Shown here: positions 15,477 through 22,933 of the stretch, piece after piece | Layout: each line of letters opens with the position of its first letter | Numbering within the stretch: the stretch's first letter is position 1 | NCBI GenBank assembly: GCA_017461285.1 | Contig: JAFTYS010000061.1 | Location: 1 to 35,567, forward strand | Source of the DNA: Bacteroidales bacterium | GTDB taxonomy: Bacteria; Bacteroidota; Bacteroidia; Bacteroidales; UBA932 | Length of the DNA stretch: 35,567 nt | Reading direction: 5' to 3' | Program-made: the position numbers and the translations under genes | The notes under the pieces: model-generated | Databases searched by the model: none | Told to the model about the DNA's origin: nothing | Seen by the model: the letters and a program-made list of their open reading frames with translations, nothing else

Positions 15477-15908
15477 TTATTTACGTGTCGCACCGACAAC
15501 CCATCCCACGATAAGTGAAACGATTGCAGCTCCAAAAGTGAGATAAGTAAGATTAAGAATTGTGTCTGTCAGTTTAAGTGTCTGGTCTGACACAGGCTCA
15601 CCGAGGTAGCCTACTGCTGGGGTTCCTGGAGCAAGCACATATGCTACTGCAGCGATTGCGGCGACAACTATGAGTCCAATGAGGATCTTCAAAAGGCTCT
15701 TAGGATTGTTCATGCCTCCAATCACCAATACGCCGAGCAGAACTGCTAAGATTGCAATACCTGCGAAGGCATATGCGCAGTAGAGCAGCATGTCAACGGG
15801 AGCATTGCCGTTTGTCTCAAATCCTACGAGGAATCCGTAGAGACTGAAAACGACGCCCACGATGAAAAGCGCTACCAGCACCCATTTGATGATTTTTTCG
15901 TATTTCAT
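15477..15908 (-). CDS. Small four-helix membrane protein of the exb operon, function unknown
   Basis: I do not recognise a named family. The protein has 143 residues and four hydrophobic segments: about 8-30 (W-V-L-V-A-L-F-I-V-G-V-V-F), 40-64 (A-Y-A-F-A-G-I-A-I-L-A-V-L-L), 70-92 (L-L-K-I-L-I-G-L-I-V-V-A-A-I-A) and 117-140 (L-T-Y-L-T-F-G-A-A-I-V-S-L-I-V-G). It has no catalytic motif. It lies between exbB (19 bases before it) and the first exbD (8 bases after), so it is surely co-transcribed with the proton channel. An assembly or accessory subunit of the ExbB/ExbD complex is a reasonable inference from position only. Confidence 0.85.
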   Translation of the reverse strand: MKYEKIIKWVLVALFIVGVVFSLYGFLVGFETNGNAPVDMLLYCAYAFAGIAILAVLLGVLVIGGMNNPKSLLKILIGLIVVAAIAAVAYVLAPGTPAVGYLGEPVSDQTLKLTDTILNLTYLTFGAAIVSLIVGWVVGATRK

Positions 15909-15927
15909 TTTCTAGAAGATTCTATTG

Positions 15928-16713
15928 TTATTTGCCCTGATACTTAACCAAGATATCCATGAGAGAGATTGAAGCGTCCTCCATGTCGATAGTGAGGGAC
16001 TCAACCTGTGAAAGGATATAGTTGAAGAAGATCTGAAGGATAACGGCAACGATCAAACCGCCGACAGTAGTGATCAAAGCGACCTTCATACCACCTGCTA
16101 CGACAGCTGGAGACATGTCACCTGCTACCATGATGGCGTCAAATGCCTGGATCATACCGATAACTGTTCCCAAGAATCCGAGTGATGGTGCGATAGCGAT
16201 GAAGAGAGAGATCCATGAGAGGTTCTGCTCCATCTTGCTGGCCTCTACGCCACCGTATGAAACAACTGCCTTCTCAACTTCCTCAAGGCTCTGGCCGTCA
16301 GCAAGACGGAGGAATGCCTGTGTGAAGATAGATGCTACAGGACCGCGGGTGTTGCGGCAAACGTCAGTAGCGGCAGCAACGCCACCGTTCTTGAGAGCGT
16401 CCTCGATCTTGACGAGAAGCTTCTTTGAGTTTGTCTTAGAGAAACCGAGGTAAAGGATACGCTCGATACAGAGAGCGAGACCGAGGATAAGGCAGGCGAT
16501 AACGAGGGCCATGAAGCCGGCGCCACCTTCGATGAACTTGGTCTTGAGGGCCTGGTGCATAGGAACTTCCTCAGGTCCGTCAAGATTCTCAGCTGGAGCA
16601 GCTACTTCCTCAGTTGCTGTTGGCTCAGCAGCCTGCTCGTCCTGAGCTGCTGCGTTCTGTGCAGAAAAGGCCATTACGCCCATTACTGCCAAAAACATGA
16701 AAATTTTTTTCAT
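15928..16713 (-). CDS. exbB: MotA/TolQ/ExbB proton channel family protein
   Basis: Protein of 261 residues, first gene of the exb operon. It has an N-terminal signal-like sequence (M-K-K-I-F-M-F-L-A-V-M-G-V-M-A-F-S-A-Q), then an acidic Ala/Glu/Pro-rich segment (about 24-50), which together form an N-terminal addition relative to E. coli ExbB. Three membrane helices follow (about 65-88, 165-190 and 205-232). The channel motif G-F-L-G-T-V-I-G-M-I-Q-A-F and the L-I-T-T-V-G-G-L-I-V-A helix with conserved Thr are present. With ExbD it converts proton flow into motion of TonB-like proteins. The 136-base upstream gap holds a weak promoter and an approximately 97-nt AT-rich leader. Confidence 0.92.
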   Translation of the reverse strand: MKKIFMFLAVMGVMAFSAQNAAAQDEQAAEPTATEEVAAPAENLDGPEEVPMHQALKTKFIEGGAGFMALVIACLILGLALCIERILYLGFSKTNSKKLLVKIEDALKNGGVAAATDVCRNTRGPVASIFTQAFLRLADGQSLEEVEKAVVSYGGVEASKMEQNLSWISLFIAIAPSLGFLGTVIGMIQAFDAIMVAGDMSPAVVAGGMKVALITTVGGLIVAVILQIFFNYILSQVESLTIDMEDASISLMDILVKYQGK

Positions 16714-16816
16714 AATTGTTTTTGTGTGTTTGATTAATTTAAAGTTATTGAATTGTTATAAGTTAATATTCTGCGTTTTACGACATGGCGCTATATACCC
16801 TGCCTTAAAATTCGGT

Positions 16817-16847
16817 GCAATTTAGCAAATAATTTCCAATTGACAAT
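16817..16847 (-). promoter_or_regulatory. Candidate promoter for the exb operon
   Basis: Minus-strand ATTG (16844-16847) and TAAATTGC (16817-16824) are separated by 19 bases. The -7 box deviates from TAnnTTTG as if one spacer base were missing. Nothing better is visible in the 136-base gap. The -33 box directly follows the ansA stop. Confidence 0.35.
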
Positions 16848-16849
16848 AC

Positions 16850-17905
16850 TTATTTTGAGATTTCACCACGTAAATCCATTTCCAGGCCCTTTTTCACTTC
16901 TTCGTTTGTCTCGAAGACTCCGAGCAGGTAAAACAGCTTGCCCAGGGCGCTTTCCGTCGTGCTGTCATAGCCGTTCATGACTCCCGCCGCCTTCAGGCTC
17001 TTTCCTGTGGCGTAGATGTCCATGTTCACACGTCCTGCCACGCACTGCGTGATGTTCAGAAGTATCTTGCCCATTTCGGAAGCTTCCCTGACGATCGAAA
17101 GGAACCATTCCTTCGACGGCGCGTTGCCGGCCCCGTATGTTTCAAGAATGACAGCCCGCGTGTCTTCGCCGAGCAGGATGTTGCGGACCACTGCAGGGGT
17201 TATGCCCGGATGTATCTTCAATATCGACACCCTGGTGTCCAGGGCGGTGTGGAAGAGCGGACGCCTGTCCCATGATTCCGGAATACGGATCAGGCCTCTG
17301 TTGTAGCGTATGTCTATTCCGGCTTCCGCAAGCGGAGGGTAATCCTCCGAGCGGAAGGCACGGAAGTGGTCCGCGTTGAATTTCCTGCTCCTGTTGCCTC
17401 GCATGAGGACATTGTCGAAACAGATGCATACCTCCGGAACCAGCGGGTGTCCGTCTTCGTCCTTTGCCGCCGCGATTTCCACGGCCGATATCAGGTTTTC
17501 CTTTCCGTCGGTCCTGGGTATTCCGATAGGGAGCTGGCTTCCGGTGAATATCACCGGCTTTGTCAGTCCTTCGATCATGAAGCTCAGTGTCGAAGCAGAA
17601 TATGCCATCGTGTCCGTTCCATGAAGGATCACGAACCCGTCATAATCGTCATACTTCTCCTCTATCAGGCGTACGAGGGAAACCCACAATGACGGTTCTA
17701 CGTCGGAAGAGTCGATCAGCGGGTCGAAAGTGTATGAGTCGATCTTGTAGGCGAACTTTCCAAGCTCGGGCACCTCTTCGAGTATCTGACTGAAATCGAA
17801 TGGGGTAAGCGCCTGCAGCACAGGGTCTTCCTTCATTCCTATGGTGCCTCCGGTGTATATGAGGAGGATGGACGCCTTTGGGCCTTTGGGATGGTTGTAC
17901 ATCAT
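16850..17905 (-). CDS. ansA: Type I L-asparaginase
   Basis: Enzyme of 351 residues that hydrolyses asparagine to aspartate and ammonia. There is no signal peptide, so it is cytosolic like E. coli AnsA. The two catalytic threonine regions are intact: Y-T-G-G-T-I-G-M near residue 17-24 and H-G-T-D-T-M-A-Y-S-A-S near 94-104, followed by G-S-Q-L-P-I-G. The start codon overlaps the tatD stop by 4 bases (ATGA), and a second Met codon follows immediately, so either could initiate. It is last in the dprA-tatD-ansA run. No intrinsic terminator is visible before the exb promoter. Confidence 0.93.
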   Translation of the reverse strand: MMYNHPKGPKASILLIYTGGTIGMKEDPVLQALTPFDFSQILEEVPELGKFAYKIDSYTFDPLIDSSDVEPSLWVSLVRLIEEKYDDYDGFVILHGTDTMAYSASTLSFMIEGLTKPVIFTGSQLPIGIPRTDGKENLISAVEIAAAKDEDGHPLVPEVCICFDNVLMRGNRSRKFNADHFRAFRSEDYPPLAEAGIDIRYNRGLIRIPESWDRRPLFHTALDTRVSILKIHPGITPAVVRNILLGEDTRAVILETYGAGNAPSKEWFLSIVREASEMGKILLNITQCVAGRVNMDIYATGKSLKAAGVMNGYDSTTESALGKLFYLLGVFETNEEVKKGLEMDLRGEISK

Positions 17906-18669
17906 AGTCCGAATAGTTTATGCGCGTTCTCTGTTGTTGTCTGTGCTATCTCTCCGACGGTCTTTCCTGTCTGTTCCGAAAGCCTGGCGGCTATGTGCGG
18001 GATGTAGCTGCTCTCGTTTCTTTTGCCTCTGTGGGGAACAGGAGTCAGGTATGGAGAGTCGGTCTCGAGGAGAATCCTTTCCAGGGGTATCTGCTTTACC
18101 GTTTCGGCAATCGAGGCCTTCTTGTAGGTAAGTACTCCTCCGATGCCGATGTACCAGTCTCCGAGCCTCTGCAGTTCGCGGAAGGTTTCGGCGCTTCCGC
18201 TGTATGCATGGAAGACACCTCTGAGGTTGAGATGCCTGCAGTCCTTGAGGATGTTGATTATGAGTTCCGTCGATTCGCGTGAATGGATGATCACCGGCAG
18301 GGAGAGCCTGTCGGCCAGTTCCAGCTGCATTCTGAATGCCGTCTCCTGTTCCTTGACGAACTCTCTGGACCAGTAGCAGTCCATGCCGATTTCCCCGATT
18401 GCCCATATCTTCCTGGACAGGTTTTCATGTACCTTTTCCATTTCCTTTTCCCAGGATGCATCGATGGATGTGGGGTGGAGGCCCAGGCAGGGGAATACAG
18501 TTCCTTCATGCCTTCCGGCGGTCTGGAACATATGTTCTCTGGTCTGCGAGTCTATGTCCGGAAATATGATCTTTGTGACTCCCGCCTCGACGGAACGGGC
18601 GATCGCGAGGTCTTCCTCTCCGGTGAAGGCCTCGTCGTACAGGTGGGCATGCGTGTCGATGAATGTCAT
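17902..18669 (-). CDS. tatD: TatD family metal-dependent hydrolase (DNase)
   Basis: Cytosolic TIM-barrel hydrolase of 255 residues. The ATG at 18669 gives the conserved start M-T-F-I-D-T-H-A-H-L-Y; the longer open frame to 18834 runs inside dprA and is not credible. Metal ligands are visible: H-A-H near the N-terminus, the Glu in I-G-E-I-G-M-D-C-Y-W, H in I-I-H-S-R-E-S, H in G-V-F-H-A-Y-S-G-S and D in L-L-E-T-D-S-P-Y-L-T-P. The C-terminus A-H-K-L-F-G is typical. Family members are 3'-5' exonucleases or D-tyrosyl-DNA-like hydrolases in DNA quality control. It is coupled to ansA by a 4-base overlap. Confidence 0.94.
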   Translation of the reverse strand: MTFIDTHAHLYDEAFTGEEDLAIARSVEAGVTKIIFPDIDSQTREHMFQTAGRHEGTVFPCLGLHPTSIDASWEKEMEKVHENLSRKIWAIGEIGMDCYWSREFVKEQETAFRMQLELADRLSLPVIIHSRESTELIINILKDCRHLNLRGVFHAYSGSAETFRELQRLGDWYIGIGGVLTYKKASIAETVKQIPLERILLETDSPYLTPVPHRGKRNESSYIPHIAARLSEQTGKTVGEIAQTTTENAHKLFGL

Positions 18670-18695
18670 AAAAATGCCGATTGTTGCCAATCCTG

Positions 18696-18703
18696 CAAAT
18701 TTA
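18696..18703 (-). promoter_or_regulatory. -7 promoter element for tatD-ansA
   Basis: Minus-strand TAAATTTG, followed by CAGG, in the 41-base gap between dprA and tatD. It suggests that tatD-ansA can be transcribed apart from dprA. No clear -33 TTTG is present. Confidence 0.45.
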
Positions 18704-18710
18704 TGAAAAA

Positions 18711-19880
18711 TTATCGTGAAAACCTTGTGCATGCCGTGCATCTCTGCAGAAGGTCGATGGAGATCAGACCTTCCGCCTCCAGCATGCCTGTCAGCTGGCT
18801 GATCCTGCTGTATTCCGAACCGGTCAGGGCACAAAGGTCGTCCAGGGTGATGCCTCTATGTTTCTTGATGGTTGTAAGAAGAAAGGCCAGTTCCGAAACC
18901 AGACCATCTCCAGCTCTGGATCCGAAGGCTTCCATGACCATGTCTCGGGCGGAAAGCGCTCTGAGAGGTCCTCCTGTGTCCAGTCTCAGGCTTTCCATCA
19001 GCCCTTCGACGGAATCGATCGGCTCGGCTACTTTGCTCTTTATCAGCAGGTTGCAGCCTTGTGATCTGGCGTCGTCGATTCTGCCTGGCAGGGCGTAAAC
19101 CTCTCTGTTGTAAGAGAACGCAAGTCTGGAGGTCATCATTCCTCCGCCTTTCACCCGCGACTCGATAAGCAAAGTGGTGTCGCTGAGACCGGCTATGATG
19201 CGGTTGCGGCGCAGGAAATGCACGGCTAGAGGGGCTGTGCCCGGAGGGTAGTCGGTGATGAGGGCGCATCCTTCAGCTGCAGCCATCCTTTCGGCTATCT
19301 CCCTGTTGCGGTACGGGTATACGGTTTCGGGGCCGGTCGCCATTACGGCGATGGTCGGCAGACCAGATTCCAGGGCGCTCCGATGTGCGCAGATATCGGT
19401 ACCAAGCGCGAGCCCGCTTACGATCAGCGGCTTCTCCGACGCGTATCCCATCTGGCGGACTATGCGGCTGCACCACTCCTGTCCGTACTGCGATATGTCG
19501 CGGGTGCCGATGACGGCGATTTTCCTTGACGGGGCGAAAAGCTCTTCGGCAGGAGTACGGCTTCTTATATATAGTCCCAATGGGGCGTCCTCGCATTCCT
19601 TGAGGAGTTCCGGATATTCTTCTTCCGTACATCCGAGGAAGCTGATGCCCTTTCCGGTCAGCTTCTGAACTTCGTCCGCAGCCTCCTCTAGAGCTCTGCC
19701 GCTCACTTTTCCTCTGTACTTCGACCATGGGCCGAGGATCGAGGTCAGTTCATTCTCCTTCATGCGGAAGATGTCCGCTGCATTTCCAAGGTGCGATATC
19801 AGGGCATGGCCAACCTTTGGCTCAAACCCGAAAATGCGGTTCAGGGCGCACAGACTGTATTTTTCTTCGTCGTTTTTCAT
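18711..19880 (-). CDS. dprA: DNA-processing protein DprA
   Basis: Protein of 389 residues that loads RecA onto incoming single-stranded DNA in natural transformation and also occurs in non-transformable bacteria. An N-terminal helix-hairpin-helix-like region (about 1-75) is followed by the Rossmann-type DprA core (about 85-300) with V-I-G-T-R-D-I-S-Q-Y-G, V-S-G-L-A-L-G-T-D-I-C-A-H, F-L-R-R-N-R-I-I-A-G-L-S and G-G-x-M-T-S-R-L-A. A C-terminal winged-helix (about 325-385, I-T-L-D-D-L-C-A-L-T-G) completes the long form. No other competence gene lies in the window. A strong hairpin precedes it at 19896-19935. Confidence 0.94.
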   Translation of the reverse strand: MKNDEEKYSLCALNRIFGFEPKVGHALISHLGNAADIFRMKENELTSILGPWSKYRGKVSGRALEEAADEVQKLTGKGISFLGCTEEEYPELLKECEDAPLGLYIRSRTPAEELFAPSRKIAVIGTRDISQYGQEWCSRIVRQMGYASEKPLIVSGLALGTDICAHRSALESGLPTIAVMATGPETVYPYRNREIAERMAAAEGCALITDYPPGTAPLAVHFLRRNRIIAGLSDTTLLIESRVKGGGMMTSRLAFSYNREVYALPGRIDDARSQGCNLLIKSKVAEPIDSVEGLMESLRLDTGGPLRALSARDMVMEAFGSRAGDGLVSELAFLLTTIKKHRGITLDDLCALTGSEYSRISQLTGMLEAEGLISIDLLQRCTACTRFSR

Positions 19881-19895
19881 GACGGCAAAGTAAAG

Positions 19896-19935
19896 CGAAA
19901 ACCGGATTCCAGAAAAGTCTGAAACCCGGTTTTCG
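19896..19935 (-). terminator. Long hairpin downstream of queA (probable terminator)
   Basis: CGAAAACCGG (19896-19905) and CCGGTTTTCG (19926-19935) form a perfect 10-bp stem, and TTCCAG/CTGAA inside can extend it. On the minus strand it stands between queA and dprA, 60 bases after the queA stop. The following bases (CTTTACTTTG) are T-rich but broken, and the same stretch resembles a shortened -7 box for dprA, which would give a nearly leaderless transcript. Either role is possible. Confidence 0.5.
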
Positions 19936-19944
19936 ATCGATGAT

Positions 19945-19985
19945 AAAAAAGATTTTTCTGTTTTTTATCGTTTTTTCCGTTTTTT
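19945..19985. other. Phased A/T-tracts, probable intrinsically bent DNA
   Basis: One A6 tract (19945-19950) and four T-tracts of 5, 6, 6 and 6 bases (19953-19957, 19961-19966, 19971-19976, 19980-19985) have centres about 8-10 bases apart, close to one helical turn. Such spacing is known to produce static curvature. It lies just after the queA stop codon. Confidence 0.5.
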
Positions 19986-19996
19986 ATTGTCTTTCA

Positions 19997-21046
19997 TCAG
20001 ATGATGAGGAGAGCGTCGCCGTAAGGACCGAACTTGTAGTCCATCTCAAGTGCTGTCTTGTAGGCCTTCATGACATTCTCGTATCCTCCGAAAGCGGCAA
20101 CCGACATGAGCATTGTCGAACCCGGACGGTGGAAATTGGATACGATGGCGTCAGGGATTGCGAATCTGTATGGCGGGAAGATGAACTTGTTTGTCCATCC
20201 GTCATATGGATTCACTTCGTCATTCGTCGTGGTGTAGGTCTCGAGACCGCGAATCACCGTGATGCCTACTGCAAGGACCTTGTGACCTTCCTTCTTGGTC
20301 TTGTTTATGAGTGCTGCTGCCTCTTCGGTGATGATCAGACGCTCTGAGTCCATCTTATGCTTCGACAGGTCTTCGACGTCCACTTCACGGAAGTGGCCGA
20401 TGCCCATGTGGAGGGTGATGAAGGCTTTGTTTATGTCCTTGAGGATCATTCTGTTGAAGAGCTCGCGGCTGAAGTGGAGGCCGGCCGCTGGAGCAGATAC
20501 TGCGCCTTCGTGCTTTGCGAAGATTGTCTGGAAGTTCTCTGCGTCTTCTTCTGTCACTTCCTTCTTCACCCAGTCCGGAACCGGAGTCTGTCCGAGTCCG
20601 AAGAGGGTCTCCTTGAAGTCTTCGTAACTGCCGTCGTAAAGGAAACGGAGGGTCCTTCCGCGTGAGGTCGTGTTGTCGATCACCTCTGCAACAAGGCTCT
20701 CGTCTTCTCCGAAATAAAGCTTGTTTCCGATACGGATTTTTCGTGCAGGGTCAACTATCACGTCCCAGAGCCTCTGCTCGCGGTTGAGCTCCCTGAGGAG
20801 GAAGACTTCGATGTCGGCTCCTGTCTTTTCCTTGTTTCCGTAAAGTCTTGCAGGAAAGACCTTTGTGTCGTTAAGGACGAATGTGTCGCCTTTGCCGAAA
20901 TACTCTATGATGTTCTTGAACTGCTTGTGCTCGATTTCTCCTGTCTTTCTGTTCAGGACCATGAGCTTGCACTCGTCACGCCATCTTGGCGGCTCCTGCG
21001 CTATCTTTTCTGCCGGAAGATTGAACTGGAATTGTGAAAGTTTCAT
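19997..21046 (-). CDS. queA: S-adenosylmethionine:tRNA ribosyltransferase-isomerase QueA
   Basis: Enzyme of 349 residues that transfers the ribosyl part of SAM to preQ1 in tRNA, making epoxyqueuosine in the queuosine pathway. The N-terminus L-P-x-E-x-I-A-Q-E-P (about 10-19), [12 protein letters not shown] (about 57-68), the S-A-P-A-A-G-L-H-F motif and the late [15 protein letters not shown] motif are all present. Length is normal. It follows the Nudix gene on the same strand with an 86-base gap that contains a perfect inverted repeat. No preQ1 riboswitch-like sequence is visible upstream. No other queuosine gene is in the window. Confidence 0.96.
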   Translation of the reverse strand: MKLSQFQFNLPAEKIAQEPPRWRDECKLMVLNRKTGEIEHKQFKNIIEYFGKGDTFVLNDTKVFPARLYGNKEKTGADIEVFLLRELNREQRLWDVIVDPARKIRIGNKLYFGEDESLVAEVIDNTTSRGRTLRFLYDGSYEDFKETLFGLGQTPVPDWVKKEVTEEDAENFQTIFAKHEGAVSAPAAGLHFSRELFNRMILKDINKAFITLHMGIGHFREVDVEDLSKHKMDSERLIITEEAAALINKTKKEGHKVLAVGITVIRGLETYTTTNDEVNPYDGWTNKFIFPPYRFAIPDAIVSNFHRPGSTMLMSVAAFGGYENVMKAYKTALEMDYKFGPYGDALLII

Positions 21047-21102
21047 ATCTGTTTGAAAATTATTGCAAAATCAAAACATTATACGATTTTTTGCGGATTT
21101 TG

Positions 21103-21130
21103 TTTCACATGCGGGGAGGAAAATGTGAAA
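21103..21130. repeat. Perfect 8-bp inverted repeat between the Nudix gene and queA
   Basis: TTTCACAT (21103-21110) and ATGTGAAA (21123-21130) flank a purine-rich 12-base spacer (GCGGGGAGGAAA). It lies 2 bases after the Nudix stop on the minus strand. It has no U-tract on either side, so it is more likely an mRNA 3'-end stabiliser, a Rho-type end, or an operator for queA than a plain intrinsic terminator. Confidence 0.45.
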
Positions 21131-21132
21131 AA

Positions 21133-21744
21133 CTATATTTTTGCCTCATGAAAGACCTCCTGGATTGAAGGGTAGGTGTTCAGGAGGTATGGAGGCAGAC
21201 TGGATCTGGCTACCCATGCCGCCTTGGTTATGTCCTCTTCTGTCTGAGGTGTCAGGTCTGTGGGATCAGTGTACAGCATGTCGTACCACCATGTGTGTTT
21301 CAGATGCCAGATTCCGTTTCTCTTGTAGCAGTGGTCGGTGATGCAGATCAGTTCCCTGACCTCCAGCTCGCTGATGCCGGTCTCTTCCTGTACTTCGCGC
21401 AAAGCCGTCACCTTTATGTCCTCTCCCGGGTCCTGATGGCCCTTCGGAAGGTCCCACATCCCGTTTCTGCTTATGAGGAGGTAGTCTCCGCGCCTGTTCG
21501 ATACGAGTCCGCCGCCTGCATTGACTTCCAGAAACTCGGCGCAGATGGCCTTGTATGTGCCCCGGATGTCTGATGTCGGTATGCATACCCTATGGAGTGA
21601 GTCGGATACTTCCACCATGTCCACCAATGAATGTATGTCCTGGCTGTCTCCCAGACTGAACCGGATCATGTTGGGGTCAGAGAGTATCTGATCGTCGGGG
21701 CTGCATATCAATATGCACCTCTTTTCGAAATAAATCCTATGCAT
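21133..21744 (-). CDS. Nudix hydrolase
   Basis: Protein of 203 residues. The Nudix box is complete: G102-x5-E108-x7-R116-E117-V-x-E120-E121-x-G123-I124, preceded by W-D-L-P-K-G, so metal-dependent hydrolysis of a nucleoside diphosphate linked to another group is expected. The first about 75 residues precede the Nudix fold and contain F-S-L-G-D-S-Q-D-I-H-S-L, a segment I do not recognise; it may supply substrate specificity. The exact substrate cannot be told. It is divergent from pyrE, with a TAnnTTTG promoter at 21801-21834, and is followed by queA. Confidence 0.9.
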   Translation of the reverse strand: MHRIYFEKRCILICSPDDQILSDPNMIRFSLGDSQDIHSLVDMVEVSDSLHRVCIPTSDIRGTYKAICAEFLEVNAGGGLVSNRRGDYLLISRNGMWDLPKGHQDPGEDIKVTALREVQEETGISELEVRELICITDHCYKRNGIWHLKHTWWYDMLYTDPTDLTPQTEEDITKAAWVARSSLPPYLLNTYPSIQEVFHEAKI

Positions 21745-21760
21745 TTTCCTTTATTTTGAT

Positions 21761-21768
21761 TACATTTG
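21761..21768 (+). promoter_or_regulatory. -7 promoter element for pyrE
   Basis: TACATTTG matches TAnnTTTG and predicts a start near 21775 and a leader of about 70 nt. No clear -33 TTTG lies at the right spacing (only TTTTC-like runs upstream). Confidence 0.45.
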
Positions 21769-21800
21769 CACGATATGTGCCTGTAATGCGCTATTCGCTG

Positions 21801-21834
21801 CAAATATAGGCAGAAGAACTGAAAAACAATCAAA
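21801..21834 (-). promoter_or_regulatory. Promoter for the Nudix gene
   Basis: Minus-strand TTTG (21831-21834) and TATATTTG (21801-21808), spaced by 22 bases, slightly wide. The transcript would start near 21795 with a leader of about 50 nt and run through the pyrE -7 box, so the two promoters face each other. Confidence 0.5.
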
Positions 21835-21845
21835 AACAGATAAAT

Positions 21846-22484
21846 ATGGAATCAGTAGAGAAAGCTGTTGCCAAGTCTCTTATGGAGATCAAGGCAGTCA
21901 TGTTGAGGCCTGACCAGCCTTTTGTATGGGCATCGGGATGGCATTCGCCTATTTATTGCGATAACAGAAGGATCCTCTCATTCCCTGAAATACGCGAGAA
22001 CGTGTGCAGGTGGATGGCGGAAATCATAAAGAAGCAGTATCCGGATGTAGAGGTGATCGCCGGTGTCGCTACCGGCGCGATCGCTCACGGATATCTTGTT
22101 GCACATATGCTCGGCAAGCCGTTCTGCTATGTAAGGCCGAAGCCGAAGGATCATGGAACAGGCTCGCAGATCGAGGGTATCCTGGAAAGCGGAGCAAAGG
22201 TCGTGATCGTTGAAGACCTCATATCTACAGGCATGAGCAGCCTTGCAGCAAAGAATGCGCTTGTGAACGCCGGCGCTGACGTGATGGGTATGGTCGCCAT
22301 TTTCTCATATGGCTTCAACACAGCCCGCAAGGCATTTGAGGATGCAAATGTCGAGCTCACCACCCTGTCAAATTACGATGCCCTTATCGATGTGGCGTCA
22401 GAGACAGGATATATCAGGTCTGAGGATATCGATGTGCTGAAGGAGTGGAGGTTCTCTCCTTCTACCTGGGGTAAAAACGAGTAG
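21846..22484 (+). CDS. pyrE: Orotate phosphoribosyltransferase
   Basis: Cytosolic enzyme of 212 residues that joins orotate and PRPP to form OMP in de novo pyrimidine synthesis. The PRPP-binding loop V-V-I-V-E-D-L-I-S-T-G-M-S-S is at 119-132; the catalytic flexible loop with K-D-H-G (101-104) is intact; F-V-W-A-S-G-W-H-S-P-I-Y-C-D-N-R-R (26-42) is the orotate-side signature. It heads a run of five closely spaced plus-strand genes to 26393. The start is preceded by an A-rich region without Shine-Dalgarno. Confidence 0.96.
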   Translation: MESVEKAVAKSLMEIKAVMLRPDQPFVWASGWHSPIYCDNRRILSFPEIRENVCRWMAEIIKKQYPDVEVIAGVATGAIAHGYLVAHMLGKPFCYVRPKPKDHGTGSQIEGILESGAKVVIVEDLISTGMSSLAAKNALVNAGADVMGMVAIFSYGFNTARKAFEDANVELTTLSNYDALIDVASETGYIRSEDIDVLKEWRFSPSTWGKNE

Positions 22485-22486
22485 TC

Positions 22487-22933
22487 ATGGCAGAGTACAA
22501 GAGCAAAAGGGCGATAGTGTCGAAGGCTCCGTACGAACTGTACATGGCCTTCGTCGACATGCGTAACTTCGTTCAGTTCGTTCCGGAGGACAAGAGGGGA
22601 GATGTCACTGCGGACTTTGACACCATCCATGCTACAGTGCAGGGATTCAATGTGGGAGTGAAGGTCGTTCAGAGGACACCTTATTCGAAGATCGAATTTG
22701 CTGATGACGGTGCTCCTTTCCAGTTCCGCCTCACAATGCATTTCGATGCGGCTTCCGGAGACCCCTACAAGACTGATTTTCAGATCATTCTTGACGCAGA
22801 GCTTAATTTCATGATGAAGACTCTGCTCGGAGGAAAGCTTAAGGATGCTCTGGACAAGGTCGTTGACGGATTGGTTGCAGTGTCTGAGGGAAGGATGCCG
22901 GAAGGCGTTGACCCTTCGATGTTCAGGAAATGA
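22487..22933 (+). CDS. SRPBCC-fold protein (polyketide cyclase/START-like)
   Basis: Protein of 148 residues, starting 2 bases after pyrE. It begins with the SRPBCC-type pattern K-A-P-Y-E-L-Y-M-A-F-V-D-M-R-N-F, followed by alternating strands and a long C-terminal helix (K-L-K-D-A-L-D-K-V-V-D-G-L), consistent with the helix-grip fold that binds hydrophobic ligands. No catalytic residues are recognisable and the ligand is unknown. Its tail E-G-V-D-P-S-M-F overlaps the next gene by a few bases, so it is translationally coupled to it. Position next to pyrE does not by itself indicate a pyrimidine role. Confidence 0.8.
   Translation: MAEYKSKRAIVSKAPYELYMAFVDMRNFVQFVPEDKRGDVTADFDTIHATVQGFNVGVKVVQRTPYSKIEFADDGAPFQFRLTMHFDAASGDPYKTDFQIILDAELNFMMKTLLGGKLKDALDKVVDGLVAVSEGRMPEGVDPSMFRK

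Noticed and set aside
18670..18834. N-terminal extension of tatD
   Set aside because: The extra 55 residues overlap dprA and do not resemble the family; M-T-F-I-D-T-H-A-H at 18669 is the conserved start.
18283..19098. 271-residue plus-strand frame across tatD and dprA
   Set aside because: It spans two well-supported minus-strand genes and has no recognisable domain or start signal.
21047..21100. preQ1 riboswitch upstream of queA
   Set aside because: AT-rich sequence without the C-rich loop and downstream A-rich pairing pattern of preQ1 aptamers.
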